Shown one piece after another: positions 1 to 7,877 of a DNA stretch of 51,163 nt. Position 1 is the stretch's first letter, and each line of letters opens with the position of its first letter. Source of the stretch: Vulcaniibacterium thermophilum (lineage in GTDB: Bacteria > Pseudomonadota > Gammaproteobacteria > Xanthomonadales > Xanthomonadaceae); the NCBI RefSeq assembly GCF_007923255.1, contig NZ_VOHJ01000021.1:1-51163 (forward strand), written 5' to 3'. The notes under the pieces were generated by a model. That model saw only the letters and a list, made by a program, of their open reading frames with translations, did not search any database and was not told the origin of the DNA. A program made the translations under genes and the position numbers.

Positions 1-531
1 CCCACCGACGCCGCCGGCACCACGCCGCCGGCCGACGCCGCCGCGCCCGGCGCGGCCACCGCCGACACCGGCGCGCAGGCCGATGCCGCCGCCGCCGCGG
101 CGCTCACCGAGGAGGCGTTCGTCGCCCAGGCGTTGGCCGGAGGCGCCGCGGAGGTGCATGCGGCGCGGCTGGCGCTGGAGAAGTCCAAGCACGCCGGTAT
201 CCGCGAGTTCGCGCAGAAGCTCGAGCGCGACCACACCGAAGCCAACCGCAAGATGGCCGAGGCCAGCGGCAAGCCCGCCATGCCGGAGCCGGACGCCGGG
301 CACCGCAAGGCGATGGACGCGCTGGGCGGCATGAGCGGCGCCGAGTTCGACCGCGCCTGGCTGGCGCAGATGGATCAGGACCATGCCAGGACCATCGCCC
401 TGTTCGAGAACGCCACCCGCAGTCCGCAGGTCTCCGCCAGGAGCAAGGAGCTGGCGCAGGCCACCCTGCCGGCATTGCGCGACCACGCCCAGACCGTCCA
501 GCGCCTGCAGAGCGAGCTGGACCGGCAGTGA
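1..531 (+). CDS. DUF4142-like protein, 5' end cut off
   Basis: The reading frame is open from base 1, so the start lies before the window; about 176 residues are visible. The first 40 are Ala/Pro/Thr-rich, as in a linker after a signal peptide. The rest is helical and ferritin-like, with the pattern of DUF4142: AEVHAARLALEKSKHAGIRE, then FAQKLERDHTEANRKM and a late MDQDHARTIALFENA. DUF4142 proteins are usually exported and linked to stress or envelope functions; their activity is not established. A TTG-started shorter version from 133 is possible but would cut into the domain. The stop overlaps a GTG that could begin the next frame. Confidence 0.8.
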   Translation, partial: PTDAAGTTPPADAAAPGAATADTGAQADAAAAAALTEEAFVAQALAGGAAEVHAARLALEKSKHAGIREFAQKLERDHTEANRKMAEASGKPAMPEPDAGHRKAMDALGGMSGAEFDRAWLAQMDQDHARTIALFENATRSPQVSARSKELAQATLPALRDHAQTVQRLQSELDRQ

Positions 532-632
532 GTGCAGAGGCTGCCGCCGTGCGCAGAGTTTTCCGCCAACGCCCGGTGGCACGCCGTTTGCTGGGCGCAT
601 CGCCCGCACCGACCGATCAGGCAGCCGACGCC

Positions 633-971
633 ATGCCGGGAGACCTCGAGGAAACCAGACAGACGCAGGCCACGGTCCAGGTGATCGACCTGGACCGTGA
701 ACTGGCGTACTGGCGCAACCATTACCGCGAGCTGGCCTACCGCTCGGACCTGCGCTTCGAGGATCTGCTGCCGGCGTTGAAGCTCGGGATGGATGCGTAC
801 ATCCGCACGCGCGGCGAGCACTTCGAAGCGCTGGCCGACCGGCTGGCGGAGACCTACGCGCGCGTACGCGGCAACTCGCGCCTGGACTGGCAGCGCGCGC
901 TGCCGGTGGCGGAAGCGGCGTGGCGCCGGCTGGAAAGCCTCAACGCGCCGCATTGGGTGACGCGGCATTGA
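633..971 (+). CDS. conserved-looking small protein, function unknown
   Basis: A 112-residue soluble protein from the ATG at 633. A longer version from the GTG at 528 overlaps the upstream stop, but its extra 35 residues are Arg/Ala-rich and look non-conserved. The body reads ELAYWRNHYRELAYRS, then DLRFEDLLPALKLGMDAYIR and a closing Trp/Arg-rich helix. The spaced YW..HY/FED..PA..G pattern resembles short hypothetical proteins I have seen beside stress genes in Xanthomonas and Burkholderia relatives; that is recollection, not a search. It sits between a DUF4142 gene and an iron-permease-family gene in the same direction. No signal peptide or membrane segment is visible. Confidence 0.6.
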   Translation: MPGDLEETRQTQATVQVIDLDRELAYWRNHYRELAYRSDLRFEDLLPALKLGMDAYIRTRGEHFEALADRLAETYARVRGNSRLDWQRALPVAEAAWRRLESLNAPHWVTRH

Positions 972-1016
972 CGAGCTGGCGCGGACAGTCGGCACGGTTC
1001 CTCCGGAGCGTCCGAC

Positions 1017-1427
1017 ATGAACACGCCCTCCTCACGCGGGTTCGAGCGTCTCGCCACCGCCGCCTCGCGCTTCGCGGGCCAGCCGCTGTCCTTCACGCTC
1101 GCCGCCCTGCTGGTGGTGGTGTGGGCGATCACCGGGCCCCTGTTCGATTTCAGCAACACCTGGCAACTGGTGATCAACACCGGCACCACCATCGTCACCT
1201 TCCTGATGGTGTTCCTGATCCAGAGCTCGCAGAACCGCGACACCGCCGCCATCCAACTGAAGCTGGACGAACTGATTCGCGCGACCGAGAAGGCGCACGA
1301 CAGCCTGATCGACCTGGAACAGATGGACGCCGCCGAACTGGAACGCGTGCGGCACCAGTTCGAGCAGCTCGCGCGGCGCGCGCGCGGCGAATCGTGCGAC
1401 GGCGCCCCGCCCGGCGTGTCGTCGTGA
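1017..1427 (+). CDS. low-affinity iron permease family membrane protein
   Basis: 136 residues. Residues about 22-72 hold two hydrophobic segments (PLSFTLAALLVVVWAITGPL, then a Val/Ile-rich stretch). The segment WQLVINTGTTIVTFLMVFLI followed by QSSQNRDTAAIQLKLDELI is the hallmark of PF04120, named for yeast Fet4 but mostly uncharacterised in bacteria. A charged C-terminal tail follows. The short length is normal for bacterial members. An inner-membrane location is expected; iron transport itself is not shown by the sequence. Confidence 0.85.
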   Translation: MNTPSSRGFERLATAASRFAGQPLSFTLAALLVVVWAITGPLFDFSNTWQLVINTGTTIVTFLMVFLIQSSQNRDTAAIQLKLDELIRATEKAHDSLIDLEQMDAAELERVRHQFEQLARRARGESCDGAPPGVSS

Positions 1428-1501
1428 CCGCAGTTGTTTCCCGCGCGCGCAAAAGCGTCCGTCGCGGCGGCGCCCGAGCCTGCGCAGCGCGCGCTTAGCG
1501 C

Positions 1502-1516
1502 TGGCACGGCACTTGC
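1502..1516 (+). promoter_or_regulatory. sigma-54 (-24/-12) promoter for the Gln/Gly/Asn-rich protein
   Basis: TGGCACGGCACTTGC matches the sigma-54 consensus, with GG at 1503-1504 and GC at 1515-1516, exactly 10 bases apart. Transcription would start near 1527, giving a leader of about 40 nt before the ATG at 1567. No clear activator palindrome was found upstream by eye. Confidence 0.7.
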
Positions 1517-1566
1517 GGCTGACGGTGCGTCGGCAACCGCCGGCGACTCACGCATGAGGAACGACC

Positions 1567-1764
1567 ATGGCGAACCAGAGCGACAAGAACCAGAACCAGG
1601 GCCAGAACCGCAACCAGGGCCAGGGCCAGGGCGGCCAGCAGGGCCAGCGCAACCAGGGCGGCATGCAGGCGCAGGGTCAGGGCCAGGGCAGCGGCGGGCA
1701 GGGCCAGAACCGCGATCAGGACCGCACCCAGGAACGCGAGGACGAGCGCAACCAGCGCCGTTGA
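1567..1764 (+). CDS. tiny Gln/Asn/Gly-rich disordered protein
   Basis: 65 residues, almost entirely Q, G, N, R and D in short repeats (NQGQ, GQGQGG, GQNRDQDR), with no hydrophobic core, so it is expected to be disordered. The ATG follows AGGAACGACC, a good ribosome site. Coding is supported by that site, by a consensus sigma-54 promoter about 50 bp upstream and by a clean stop before the next gene. It recalls small repeat-type stress proteins, but I recognise no family. It could bind nucleic acid or act in desiccation or heat tolerance; both are guesses. Confidence 0.65.
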   Translation: MANQSDKNQNQGQNRNQGQGQGGQQGQRNQGGMQAQGQGQGSGGQGQNRDQDRTQEREDERNQRR

Positions 1765-1832
1765 TCCGAACTTCCTTCCCCACGCGCCCCGGACCTCCGG
1801 GGCGCGCTTCCATCGGCCCCCCGGCAAACTGC

Positions 1833-3749
1833 ATGAAGCCCTTCGCACCGGAGGATCTCTATCACCACCGCACGCTCAGGAGCCTGGCCGGCTCGCCGGC
1901 GCACACGCATTTCGCCTATGTCGTCAGCCGCGCGCGTCGCGGCAGGGACGGCTACGACTCGGTGGCTTCGCGGCTGGCGCTCGAGGAGCCGCAGCGCCGT
2001 GCGCCGTGCGCGATCACCTCGCGCGCGCATTCGGCCTCCTCGCTGCAGTTCTCGCCCGACGGCGGCACGCTGGCCTTCCTCTCCCGCCGCAATTCGCACG
2101 GCCTGCAGGTCTACCTGCTGCCGTGGGACGTGGGCGAAGCGCGCCGGCTGACGCGGCTCGACTGCACGCCCAGCCGCATCGAGGGCTTCTCGCCGGCGGG
2201 CGATGCGCTGCTGCTGCTGGCCAGCGAGCGGATCGCCGATGCCGACGGCCCGTGCGTGGCCGACTTCCTGCCGTACAAGCTCGACGGCAGCGGCTTCGTC
2301 GCCCGCGAGCGCACGCGCCTGCTGCGCGTGGAGCTGGCCTCGGGCAGGACCTCGCGCCTGGTCGACGGCGACTTCGACGTGTCCGGCGCGCAGTGGTCGC
2401 CGGACGGACAGCGGCTGGCCTACGTGCGCACCGCCGGCGGCCGCGAGCGCCACCGTCGCGAGCTGTGGATCGCGCGCGCCGACGGCAGCCGGGGCCGGCG
2501 CGTGTGCGAATCGCTCACCGACGCCTACGGCGTGCGCTGGTCGCCCGACGGGCGCGCGCTCGCGTTCGGCGGCAGCGACTGCGAGGGCGACTCGCGCACC
2601 ACCCTCTGGCACTACGACGTGGAGGCCGACCGCCTGCGCCGGCTGGCCGGCGAGGATTTCGAGCTCGCGGTCAGCTCCAGCGTGCTCTGGCATCCGGACG
2701 GCGAACGCGTCGCGGCGATCTGCGCGCGGCGCGGCCTGCAGTCGATCGCGGTGGTGCCGATCGGTGGCGGCGACCCGCGGCTGCTCGACACGCGCCTGCG
2801 CCATGTGCTCGAGCTGTGCGCCAGCGGCGAGCGGCTGGCGTTCACCGTCGCCAACATGCGCTGGCCGGTGGAACTGCACTCGGTGCGCTGGGACGGCAGC
2901 GACGAACGCCGCCACACCGCGCACAACCGCGGCTGGGCCGCGCGCCGCATCCGGCCGCGCGTGAGCAAGCGCGCGTTCGACGTGCCCGACGGCAACGGCG
3001 GCACCGAGGCCGTCGAAGCCTGGGTGCTGACCCCGCCGGAGCCGGCGCAGCGCCCGTTCCCGCTGCTGGTGGACATGCACGGCGGACCGCAGAGCCATGC
3101 GCTGATCGACCACGCCTCGCACTGGTACTGGAGCGTGCTGCTGTCGCGCGGCTGGGCGGTGGTGGCGCCGAACGCGGTCGGCTCGGGCAGCTACGGCAAG
3201 GCGTTCTCGCAACGTCTGCGCGGCCGCTGGGGCGAGCTCGATCTGCCGCAGTACCTCGCCATCGTGGAGGCGCTGCAGAAGGAGGGACTCGCCGATGCGC
3301 GTATCGCCTGCGCCGGCAAGTCGTACGGCGGTTACCTGAGCGCGTGGGCGATCGGCCAGACCGACCGCTTCAAGGCGGCGGTGGTGTCGGCGCCGGTGAC
3401 CAACGTGATGTCGCACGCCGGTACGTCGGACACCGGCTACTACGTCAGTCCGTATGCGATGGACGCCCGGTTCCAGGATCTGCCGGCGGCGTCCGCGCGG
3501 CTGTCGCCGGCGGTCCACGCGCCCGACGCGCACACCGCCACGCTCATCCTGCAGGGGGCGGACGACCAGCGCTGCCCGGTCGGCCAGGCCGAGGAGCTGT
3601 TCGCCACGCTGGTGCGCTGCACGCAGGACCCGGTGCGGCTGGTGGTGTATCCGGGCGGCAGCCACCAGCTCGCCGGCAGCGGCAAGCCGAGCCTGCGGGT
3701 GGACTACCACCGCCGCATCGTCGAATGGCTGGAGCGCTACGTCGCCTGA
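1833..3749 (+). CDS. S9 family prolyl-oligopeptidase-type serine peptidase
   Basis: 638 residues from the ATG at 1833; the frame is open further upstream but runs through the previous gene. The N-terminal half is a WD40/TolB-like propeller with repeated blades such as WSPDGQRLAYVR and WSPDGRALAFGG. The C-terminal half is an alpha/beta hydrolase: oxyanion motif DMHGGPQSH, nucleophile Ser497 in GKSYGGY, acid Asp578 in GADDQRCP and His611 in GGSHQL. This is the layout of acylaminoacyl-peptidase/dipeptidyl-peptidase-like enzymes that cleave short peptides. No signal peptide is seen, so a cytosolic role in peptide turnover is likely. Confidence 0.92.
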   Translation: MKPFAPEDLYHHRTLRSLAGSPAHTHFAYVVSRARRGRDGYDSVASRLALEEPQRRAPCAITSRAHSASSLQFSPDGGTLAFLSRRNSHGLQVYLLPWDVGEARRLTRLDCTPSRIEGFSPAGDALLLLASERIADADGPCVADFLPYKLDGSGFVARERTRLLRVELASGRTSRLVDGDFDVSGAQWSPDGQRLAYVRTAGGRERHRRELWIARADGSRGRRVCESLTDAYGVRWSPDGRALAFGGSDCEGDSRTTLWHYDVEADRLRRLAGEDFELAVSSSVLWHPDGERVAAICARRGLQSIAVVPIGGGDPRLLDTRLRHVLELCASGERLAFTVANMRWPVELHSVRWDGSDERRHTAHNRGWAARRIRPRVSKRAFDVPDGNGGTEAVEAWVLTPPEPAQRPFPLLVDMHGGPQSHALIDHASHWYWSVLLSRGWAVVAPNAVGSGSYGKAFSQRLRGRWGELDLPQYLAIVEALQKEGLADARIACAGKSYGGYLSAWAIGQTDRFKAAVVSAPVTNVMSHAGTSDTGYYVSPYAMDARFQDLPAASARLSPAVHAPDAHTATLILQGADDQRCPVGQAEELFATLVRCTQDPVRLVVYPGGSHQLAGSGKPSLRVDYHRRIVEWLERYVA

Positions 3750-3824
3750 ACGCGGCGCCGGCGCGCTCACCCGGCGGCCACGGTCGCGTCTCGACACTCG
3801 ACGCATCGCAGAAGGTGGCCTCCG

Positions 3825-5495
3825 ATGACCGCGACCGAGTCCAACCTGACCCGCTCCGCCCGCATCCTCGCCTTCCTCGCCAAGTACCGCAGCGCCGGCG
3901 TGTTCGCGGGGCTCGACGTCGATGCCGCGGCGGTCGACGCGCCGCCGCCGGCCGGCGATCCGGACGAATTCGTGCGCGATCTGGAGGCGCTGGGGCCGAC
4001 CTTCATCAAGATCGGCCAAGCGCTGTCCACCCGCGCCGACATGGTGCCGGAGGCGTATCTGCGCGCGCTGGAGCGCATGCAGGACGACGTCGCGCCGGTG
4101 CCGTTCGAGCAGGTGCGCGCGATGGTGGAAGAGCAGCTCGAGCGCCCGCTGGCGCAGGCCTTCGCCTACTTCGATCCGCAGCCGCTCGGCAGCGCCTCGC
4201 TGGCGCAGGTGCACCCCGCGCGCCTGCACGACGGCCGCGAGGTGGCGGTCAAAGTGCAGCGGCCGGACATCGTCGGCACGATCGTGCAGGACCTCGACAT
4301 CCTCACCTCGGTGGCGCGCACCGCCGACAAGGTCACCGACGTCGGCCGCCGCATGCGCTTCGTCGACTGGGTCGGCGAGTTCCGCCGCACGCTGCTGGCC
4401 GAGCTGGATTACCGCGTCGAGGCCGGCAACCTCGAGCGCTTCGCCGAGCATCTGGCCGACTATCCCGCGCTGTACGTGCCGGCGCCGGTGTGGTCGCACA
4501 CGCGCGACAAGGTGCTGACGATGGAATGCGTGATCGGCGAGAAAGTGCTCGCGCTCACGCCGGCCCAGCGCGCGCGGGCGCGCTGCGACGACATCGCCGC
4601 CGACCTGATGCGCGGCTATCTCGATCAGGTGTTCGTGCACGGCGAGATCCACGCCGATCCGCACCCCGGCAACCTGCTGCTGACGCCCGACGGCCGGCTG
4701 GCGCTGCTCGATCTGGGCATGGTCGCGCACGTGCCGCCCAAGCGCCGCGAGCGGCTGCTGAAGCTGATGTTCGCCGCGGTCGACGGCCGCGGCGAGGACG
4801 TCGCCCACGAGACCGCGCAGATCGGCGTGCGCCTGGCCGAGTTCGAACAGGACCGCTATCAGCGCGAGGTCAGCCAACTGGTCGCGCGCTACGCCGCGCA
4901 GAGCGGACGCAACGGGCGTTCGGAGGGGCGGCTGATGCTCGATCTGGTGCGCACCGCCACCGCCTGCGGCCTGCGCACGCCGCCGGAGATGAGCCTGCTC
5001 GGCAAGACGCTGCTCAATCTGGAAGCGGTGATCCGCGCGCTCGATCCGGAGCTGGATCCGAAGGCGATCGTCGAGAACCATCTGGAGTCGGTGATGGCGC
5101 AGCGGCTGCGCAAATCGCTGTCGCCCTCGCAACTGGCGAGCGAGATGATCGAGCTGCAGGCGCTCGCGCGCGAGGCGCCGCGCAAGCTGTCCGACCTGCT
5201 GTCGCTGCTGGCCGAGAACCGGCTGCAGGTGCGCCTGCGCGGGCTGGAGGAGTCGCACCTGATCGAGAACCTGCAGAAGATCGCCAACCGCATCAGCGTC
5301 GGCGTGATCACCGGTTCGCTGATCCTGGCGTCGGCGCTGCTGATGCGGATCGACACCGACGCGCGGCTGTTCGGCTATCCGGCGATCGCGCTGGTGTTCT
5401 TCGCGCTGGCGAGCCTGCTCGGTTTCGCCATCGTCATCAGCGCGCTGATGAGCGACCGCAAGGCGCCGCCGAAGGAGGATTCGCGGCCGGATTGA
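3825..5495 (+). CDS. ABC1/AarF/UbiB-family atypical kinase
   Basis: 556 residues. Family motifs run in order: FIKIGQALSTRAD (KxGQ, residues about 63-75), the Ala-containing nucleotide loop GSASLAQVH, Lys143 in VAVKVQRP, HADPHPGN, and LLDLGMV in place of DFG. Two hydrophobic segments close the protein (from about residue 495), as in membrane-bound UbiB. Family members support ubiquinone synthesis or lipid handling and act as ATPases. No ubiE/ubiJ neighbours are present, so this may be a second ABC1 protein rather than UbiB itself. An AAGGTGGCC-type ribosome site precedes the ATG. Confidence 0.9.
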   Translation: MTATESNLTRSARILAFLAKYRSAGVFAGLDVDAAAVDAPPPAGDPDEFVRDLEALGPTFIKIGQALSTRADMVPEAYLRALERMQDDVAPVPFEQVRAMVEEQLERPLAQAFAYFDPQPLGSASLAQVHPARLHDGREVAVKVQRPDIVGTIVQDLDILTSVARTADKVTDVGRRMRFVDWVGEFRRTLLAELDYRVEAGNLERFAEHLADYPALYVPAPVWSHTRDKVLTMECVIGEKVLALTPAQRARARCDDIAADLMRGYLDQVFVHGEIHADPHPGNLLLTPDGRLALLDLGMVAHVPPKRRERLLKLMFAAVDGRGEDVAHETAQIGVRLAEFEQDRYQREVSQLVARYAAQSGRNGRSEGRLMLDLVRTATACGLRTPPEMSLLGKTLLNLEAVIRALDPELDPKAIVENHLESVMAQRLRKSLSPSQLASEMIELQALAREAPRKLSDLLSLLAENRLQVRLRGLEESHLIENLQKIANRISVGVITGSLILASALLMRIDTDARLFGYPAIALVFFALASLLGFAIVISALMSDRKAPPKEDSRPD

Positions 5496-5571
5496 GCGGG
5501 TGCGGCGCGACGGATCGCGCGAGGGAGCGCGTGCGGCATCGCCCCGGTTCGTCATTCCCGCGCAAGCCGTT

Positions 5572-5640
5572 GTAGCCCGGATAAGGCCGCAGGCCGCATC
5601 CGGGGTTGGGCCCCGGGTGCGCTTCGCTTACCCGGGCTAC
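5572..5640. repeat. GTAG-type palindromic intergenic repeat (REP/SMAG-like)
   Basis: The 69-bp element begins GTAGCCCGGATAAGG and ends TTACCCGGGCTAC, so it folds back on itself. A second copy lies at 10012-10095. It resembles the GTAG-headed palindromes (SMAG) described in Stenotrophomonas. Confidence 0.75.
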
Positions 5641-5686
5641 GTCGCTGGGAGGGAGTGAAGCGGTGTGCGACGTGTCGGATGCCACT

Positions 5687-5836
5687 CGACCCCACCCCGA
5701 CCCTCCCCTGTAGGCAGTGGAGGCGTTGCTCTCCTCCCCCTGCTTGCAGGGGGAGGTTGGGAGGGGGTGAAGCGGTTGCGACGCGATCGGGTACCGCTCG
5801 ACCCCACCCCGACCCTCCCCTGTAAACAGGGGAGGG
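5687..5836. repeat. direct-repeat pair with two perfect hairpins
   Basis: The motif CGACCCCACCCCGACCCTCC followed by CCTGTA occurs near 5690 and near 5808. Between and after the copies are perfect hairpins at 5733-5756 (11-bp stem, CCTCCCCCTGC) and 5813-5836 (11-bp stem, CCCTCCCCTGT). They may stop transcription from both the ABC1 gene and glnA, but neither has a long T run. Confidence 0.65.
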
Positions 5837-5846
5837 CGAGGGAGCA

Positions 5847-6144
5847 TCAGATCGCGTAGTACAACTGGTACTCGAGCGGGTGAGCCCAGGGCGTTCGCGA
5901 GGCATCGCCTCGCGCCCTGGGCGAACGCCCGCAGCGCTGCGGCGGGCGGGACATCCGCCGGTCCGGAGCCGTAGCGTCCGGACGCCCGTGCCGCGTCAGA
6001 TCGTGTAGTACAACTGGTACTCGAGCGGGTGAGCCCAGGGCGTTTGCGAGGCATCGCCTCGCGCCCTGGGCGAACGCCCGCCGCGCTGCGGCGGGCGGGA
6101 CATCCGCCGGTCCGGAGCCGAAGCGTCCGGACGCCCGTGCCGCG
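5847..6144. repeat. two tandem 149-bp units carrying copies of the glnA 3' end
   Basis: Two units (5847-5995 and 5996-6144) lie directly downstream of the true glnA stop. Each starts, in + orientation, with about 36 bp identical or nearly so to the last 11 codons and stop of glnA ([10 protein letters not shown]), followed by about 113 bp of GC-rich hairpin sequence. That part includes GCCCAGGGCG pairing with CGCCCTGGGC and a GTCCGGAGCC/GCGTCCGGAC region. The two units differ at only a few positions. The order is tail-segment-tail-segment-tail. Confidence 0.9.
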
Positions 6145-7554
6145 TCAGATCGTGTAGTACAACTGGTACTCGAGCGGATGCGTCGCGGCGCGGAACTTGG
6201 TGACCTCCTGCATCTTCAGCGCGATGTAGGCGTCGATGAAGTCGTCGCTCATCACGCCGCCGGCCTTGAGAAACTCGCGGTCGGCATCGAGCGCTTCCAG
6301 CGCCTGGTCGAGCGAGTGGCACACGGTCGGGATGCCCTTCGCCTCTTCCGGCGGCAGGTCGTACAGGTCCTTGTCCATCGCCTCGCCCGGATCGATCTGG
6401 TTCTTGATGCCATCCAGGCCGGCCATCATCAGCGCGGTGAAGGTGAGGTAGCCGGACTGCATCGGGTCGGGGAAGCGGATCTCGATGCGGCGCGCCTTCG
6501 GATTGGCGACGTACGGAATGCGGCAGCTCGCCGAGCGGTTCCGCGCCGAGTAGGCCAGCATCACCGGGGCCTCGAAGCCCGGCACCAGGCGCTTGTACGA
6601 GTTGGTGGTCGAGTTGGCGAACGCGTTGATCGCGCGCGCGTGCTTGAAGATGCCGCCGATGTACCACAGCGCCATCTGCGACAGACCGCCGTAGCCGTCG
6701 CCCGAGAACAGGTTCGCCCCGCCCTTGGCCAGCGACTGGTGCACGTGCATGCCGCTGCCGTTGTCGCCTACCAGCGGCTTCGGCATGAAGGTGACGGTCT
6801 TGCCGTTGCGGAAGGCGACGTTCTTGATGACGTACTTCATCGTCAGCAGCTCGTCGGCCTTGCGCACCAGCGTGTTGAAGCGGGTGCCGATCTCGCACTG
6901 GCCGGCATTGGCCACCTCGTGGTGGTGCACCTCCACCTCCATGCCGACCGCTTCCAGCGTCTTGCACATCTCCGCACGCAGGTCGTGCAGCGAATCCAGC
7001 GGCGGCACCGGGAAGTAGCCGCCCTTGATCATCGGCCGGTAGCCGGTGTTGCCGCCCTGGTACTCGCGCGAGGAGTTCCAGTGCGCCTCTTCCGAATCGA
7101 CGTGGAAGAAGGTGTGGCCCATCTCGTTGCCGAAGCGCACCGAGTCGAAGATGAAGAACTCGGGCTCGGGGCCGAAGAATGCGGTATCGGCGATGCCGCT
7201 GGACTTGAGGAAGGCTTCCGCGCGCTTGGCGATGCCGCGCGGATCGCGGATGTAGCCCTGCATCGTCGCCGGATCGAGCACGTCGCAGGTCAGCACCAGC
7301 GTCGGATCGGCGGTGAACGGGTCGAGGAACGCGGTGCCGGCATCCGGCAGCAGCACCATGTCGGATTCGTTGATGCCCTTCCAGCCGGCGATCGAGCTGG
7401 CGTCGAACATCTTGCCGTCCTCGAACAGGCCGGGCTCAATGATCGACACCGGATAGGTGACGTGGTGCTGCACGCCGCGCATGTCGGCGAAGCGCAGATC
7501 GACGAATTCGACCTTGTGGTCCTTGACGAGTTTTTCGACGTGATCGAGGGACAT
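6145..7554 (-). CDS. glnA: glutamine synthetase, type I
   Basis: 469 residues, the usual length for the dodecameric GSI enzyme that makes glutamine from glutamate, ammonia and ATP in the cytosol. Landmarks: [17 protein letters not shown] near the N-terminus, [10 protein letters not shown] metal ligands, [15 protein letters not shown], the ATP-site segment [12 protein letters not shown], and FPDPMQSGY. Tyr398 in DLYDLPPEE is the adenylylation site, so GlnE-type control is expected. The ATG is preceded by GGAG about 8 nt away. Upstream are an NtrC-type site, a sigma-54 promoter and a long heptamer tract in the leader. Downstream its last codons are repeated twice. Confidence 0.98.
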   Translation of the reverse strand: MSLDHVEKLVKDHKVEFVDLRFADMRGVQHHVTYPVSIIEPGLFEDGKMFDASSIAGWKGINESDMVLLPDAGTAFLDPFTADPTLVLTCDVLDPATMQGYIRDPRGIAKRAEAFLKSSGIADTAFFGPEPEFFIFDSVRFGNEMGHTFFHVDSEEAHWNSSREYQGGNTGYRPMIKGGYFPVPPLDSLHDLRAEMCKTLEAVGMEVEVHHHEVANAGQCEIGTRFNTLVRKADELLTMKYVIKNVAFRNGKTVTFMPKPLVGDNGSGMHVHQSLAKGGANLFSGDGYGGLSQMALWYIGGIFKHARAINAFANSTTNSYKRLVPGFEAPVMLAYSARNRSASCRIPYVANPKARRIEIRFPDPMQSGYLTFTALMMAGLDGIKNQIDPGEAMDKDLYDLPPEEAKGIPTVCHSLDQALEALDADREFLKAGGVMSDDFIDAYIALKMQEVTKFRAATHPLEYQLYYTI

Positions 7555-7570
7555 GGGCGGGCTCCAGGGC

Positions 7571-7633
7571 GGGAATCGGGAATCGGGAATCGGGAATCGG
7601 GAATCGGGAATCGGGAATCGGGAATCGGGAATC
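7571..7633. repeat. nine perfect copies of GGGAATC (GATTCCC on the glnA strand)
   Basis: 63 bp of uninterrupted 7-bp repeats lie between the predicted glnA transcription start (about 7650) and its ATG at 7554, so they would be transcribed as the 5' leader. The template strand has GGG runs separated by 4 bases, which fits G-quadruplex formation. Exact heptamer repeats of this kind can change copy number by slippage. Confidence 0.95.
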
Positions 7634-7660
7634 GCCCCGCGGCGACTGGCAGCGGGTTAA

Positions 7661-7675
7661 GCAAGGCGTATGCCA
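7661..7675 (-). promoter_or_regulatory. sigma-54 promoter of glnA
   Basis: On the minus strand this reads TGGCATACGCCTTGC, with the GG and GC dinucleotides 10 bases apart, flanked by CT and TT as in good sigma-54 sites. The start would be near 7650, about 95 nt ahead of the glnA ATG. Confidence 0.8.
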
Positions 7676-7680
7676 AGTGA

Positions 7681-7718
7681 GCGCAGGCCGCGTAAGGCCG
7701 GCGTTGCGCGGCCTGCGC
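7681..7718. repeat. perfect 12-bp inverted repeat between enhancer and promoter
   Basis: GCGCAGGCCGCG (7681-7692) pairs perfectly with CGCGGCCTGCGC (7707-7718) across a 14-bp loop. It lies between the NtrC-type site and the sigma-54 promoter of glnA. It could be an extruding hairpin, a bend site or a binding site; no family is recognised. Confidence 0.7.
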
Positions 7719-7769
7719 GGGTGAGCGGCCTGGCCTTGTGCACTACCGCGGAGCGGTTCCGGCCGCCCC

Positions 7770-7784
7770 GCACCACGCTGGTGC
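7770..7784. promoter_or_regulatory. NtrC-type binding site
   Basis: GCACCACGCTGGTGC is a 15-bp palindrome matching the NtrC pattern GCAC-N7-GTGC seen at E. coli glnA. It lies about 120-135 bp upstream of the predicted glnA start, the usual enhancer distance. A weaker half site (GTGCACTA) is present near 7737-7744. It is also upstream of uppP, which runs the other way. Confidence 0.75.
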
Positions 7785-7845
7785 ACACACAGGCTCGGCT
7801 ATTCTTCGGCCCCTCCATCGTGGCGCGTCGCCTGCAACCCGCCTC

Positions 7846-7877
7846 GATCCCCGATTCCCGATTCCCCATTCCCGACC
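7846..7877 (+). repeat. degenerate GATTCCC tract abutting the uppP start
   Basis: GATCCCCGATTCCCGATTCC is followed by CCATTCCCGACC and the ATG. There is no Shine-Dalgarno sequence in this stretch; the heptamer-like tract occupies its place. Confidence 0.8.

Noticed and set aside
1716-5555. Minus-strand open frame of 1279 codons
   Set aside because: It runs antisense to the S9 peptidase and ABC1 kinase, both with full catalytic motifs; the translation is Arg/Ala/Gln-rich low complexity.
5996-6967. Alternative glnA-overlapping minus-strand frame ending in the copied glnA tail
   Set aside because: It only ends like glnA because the tail copies restore those codons in another frame; the body is a shadow of glnA.
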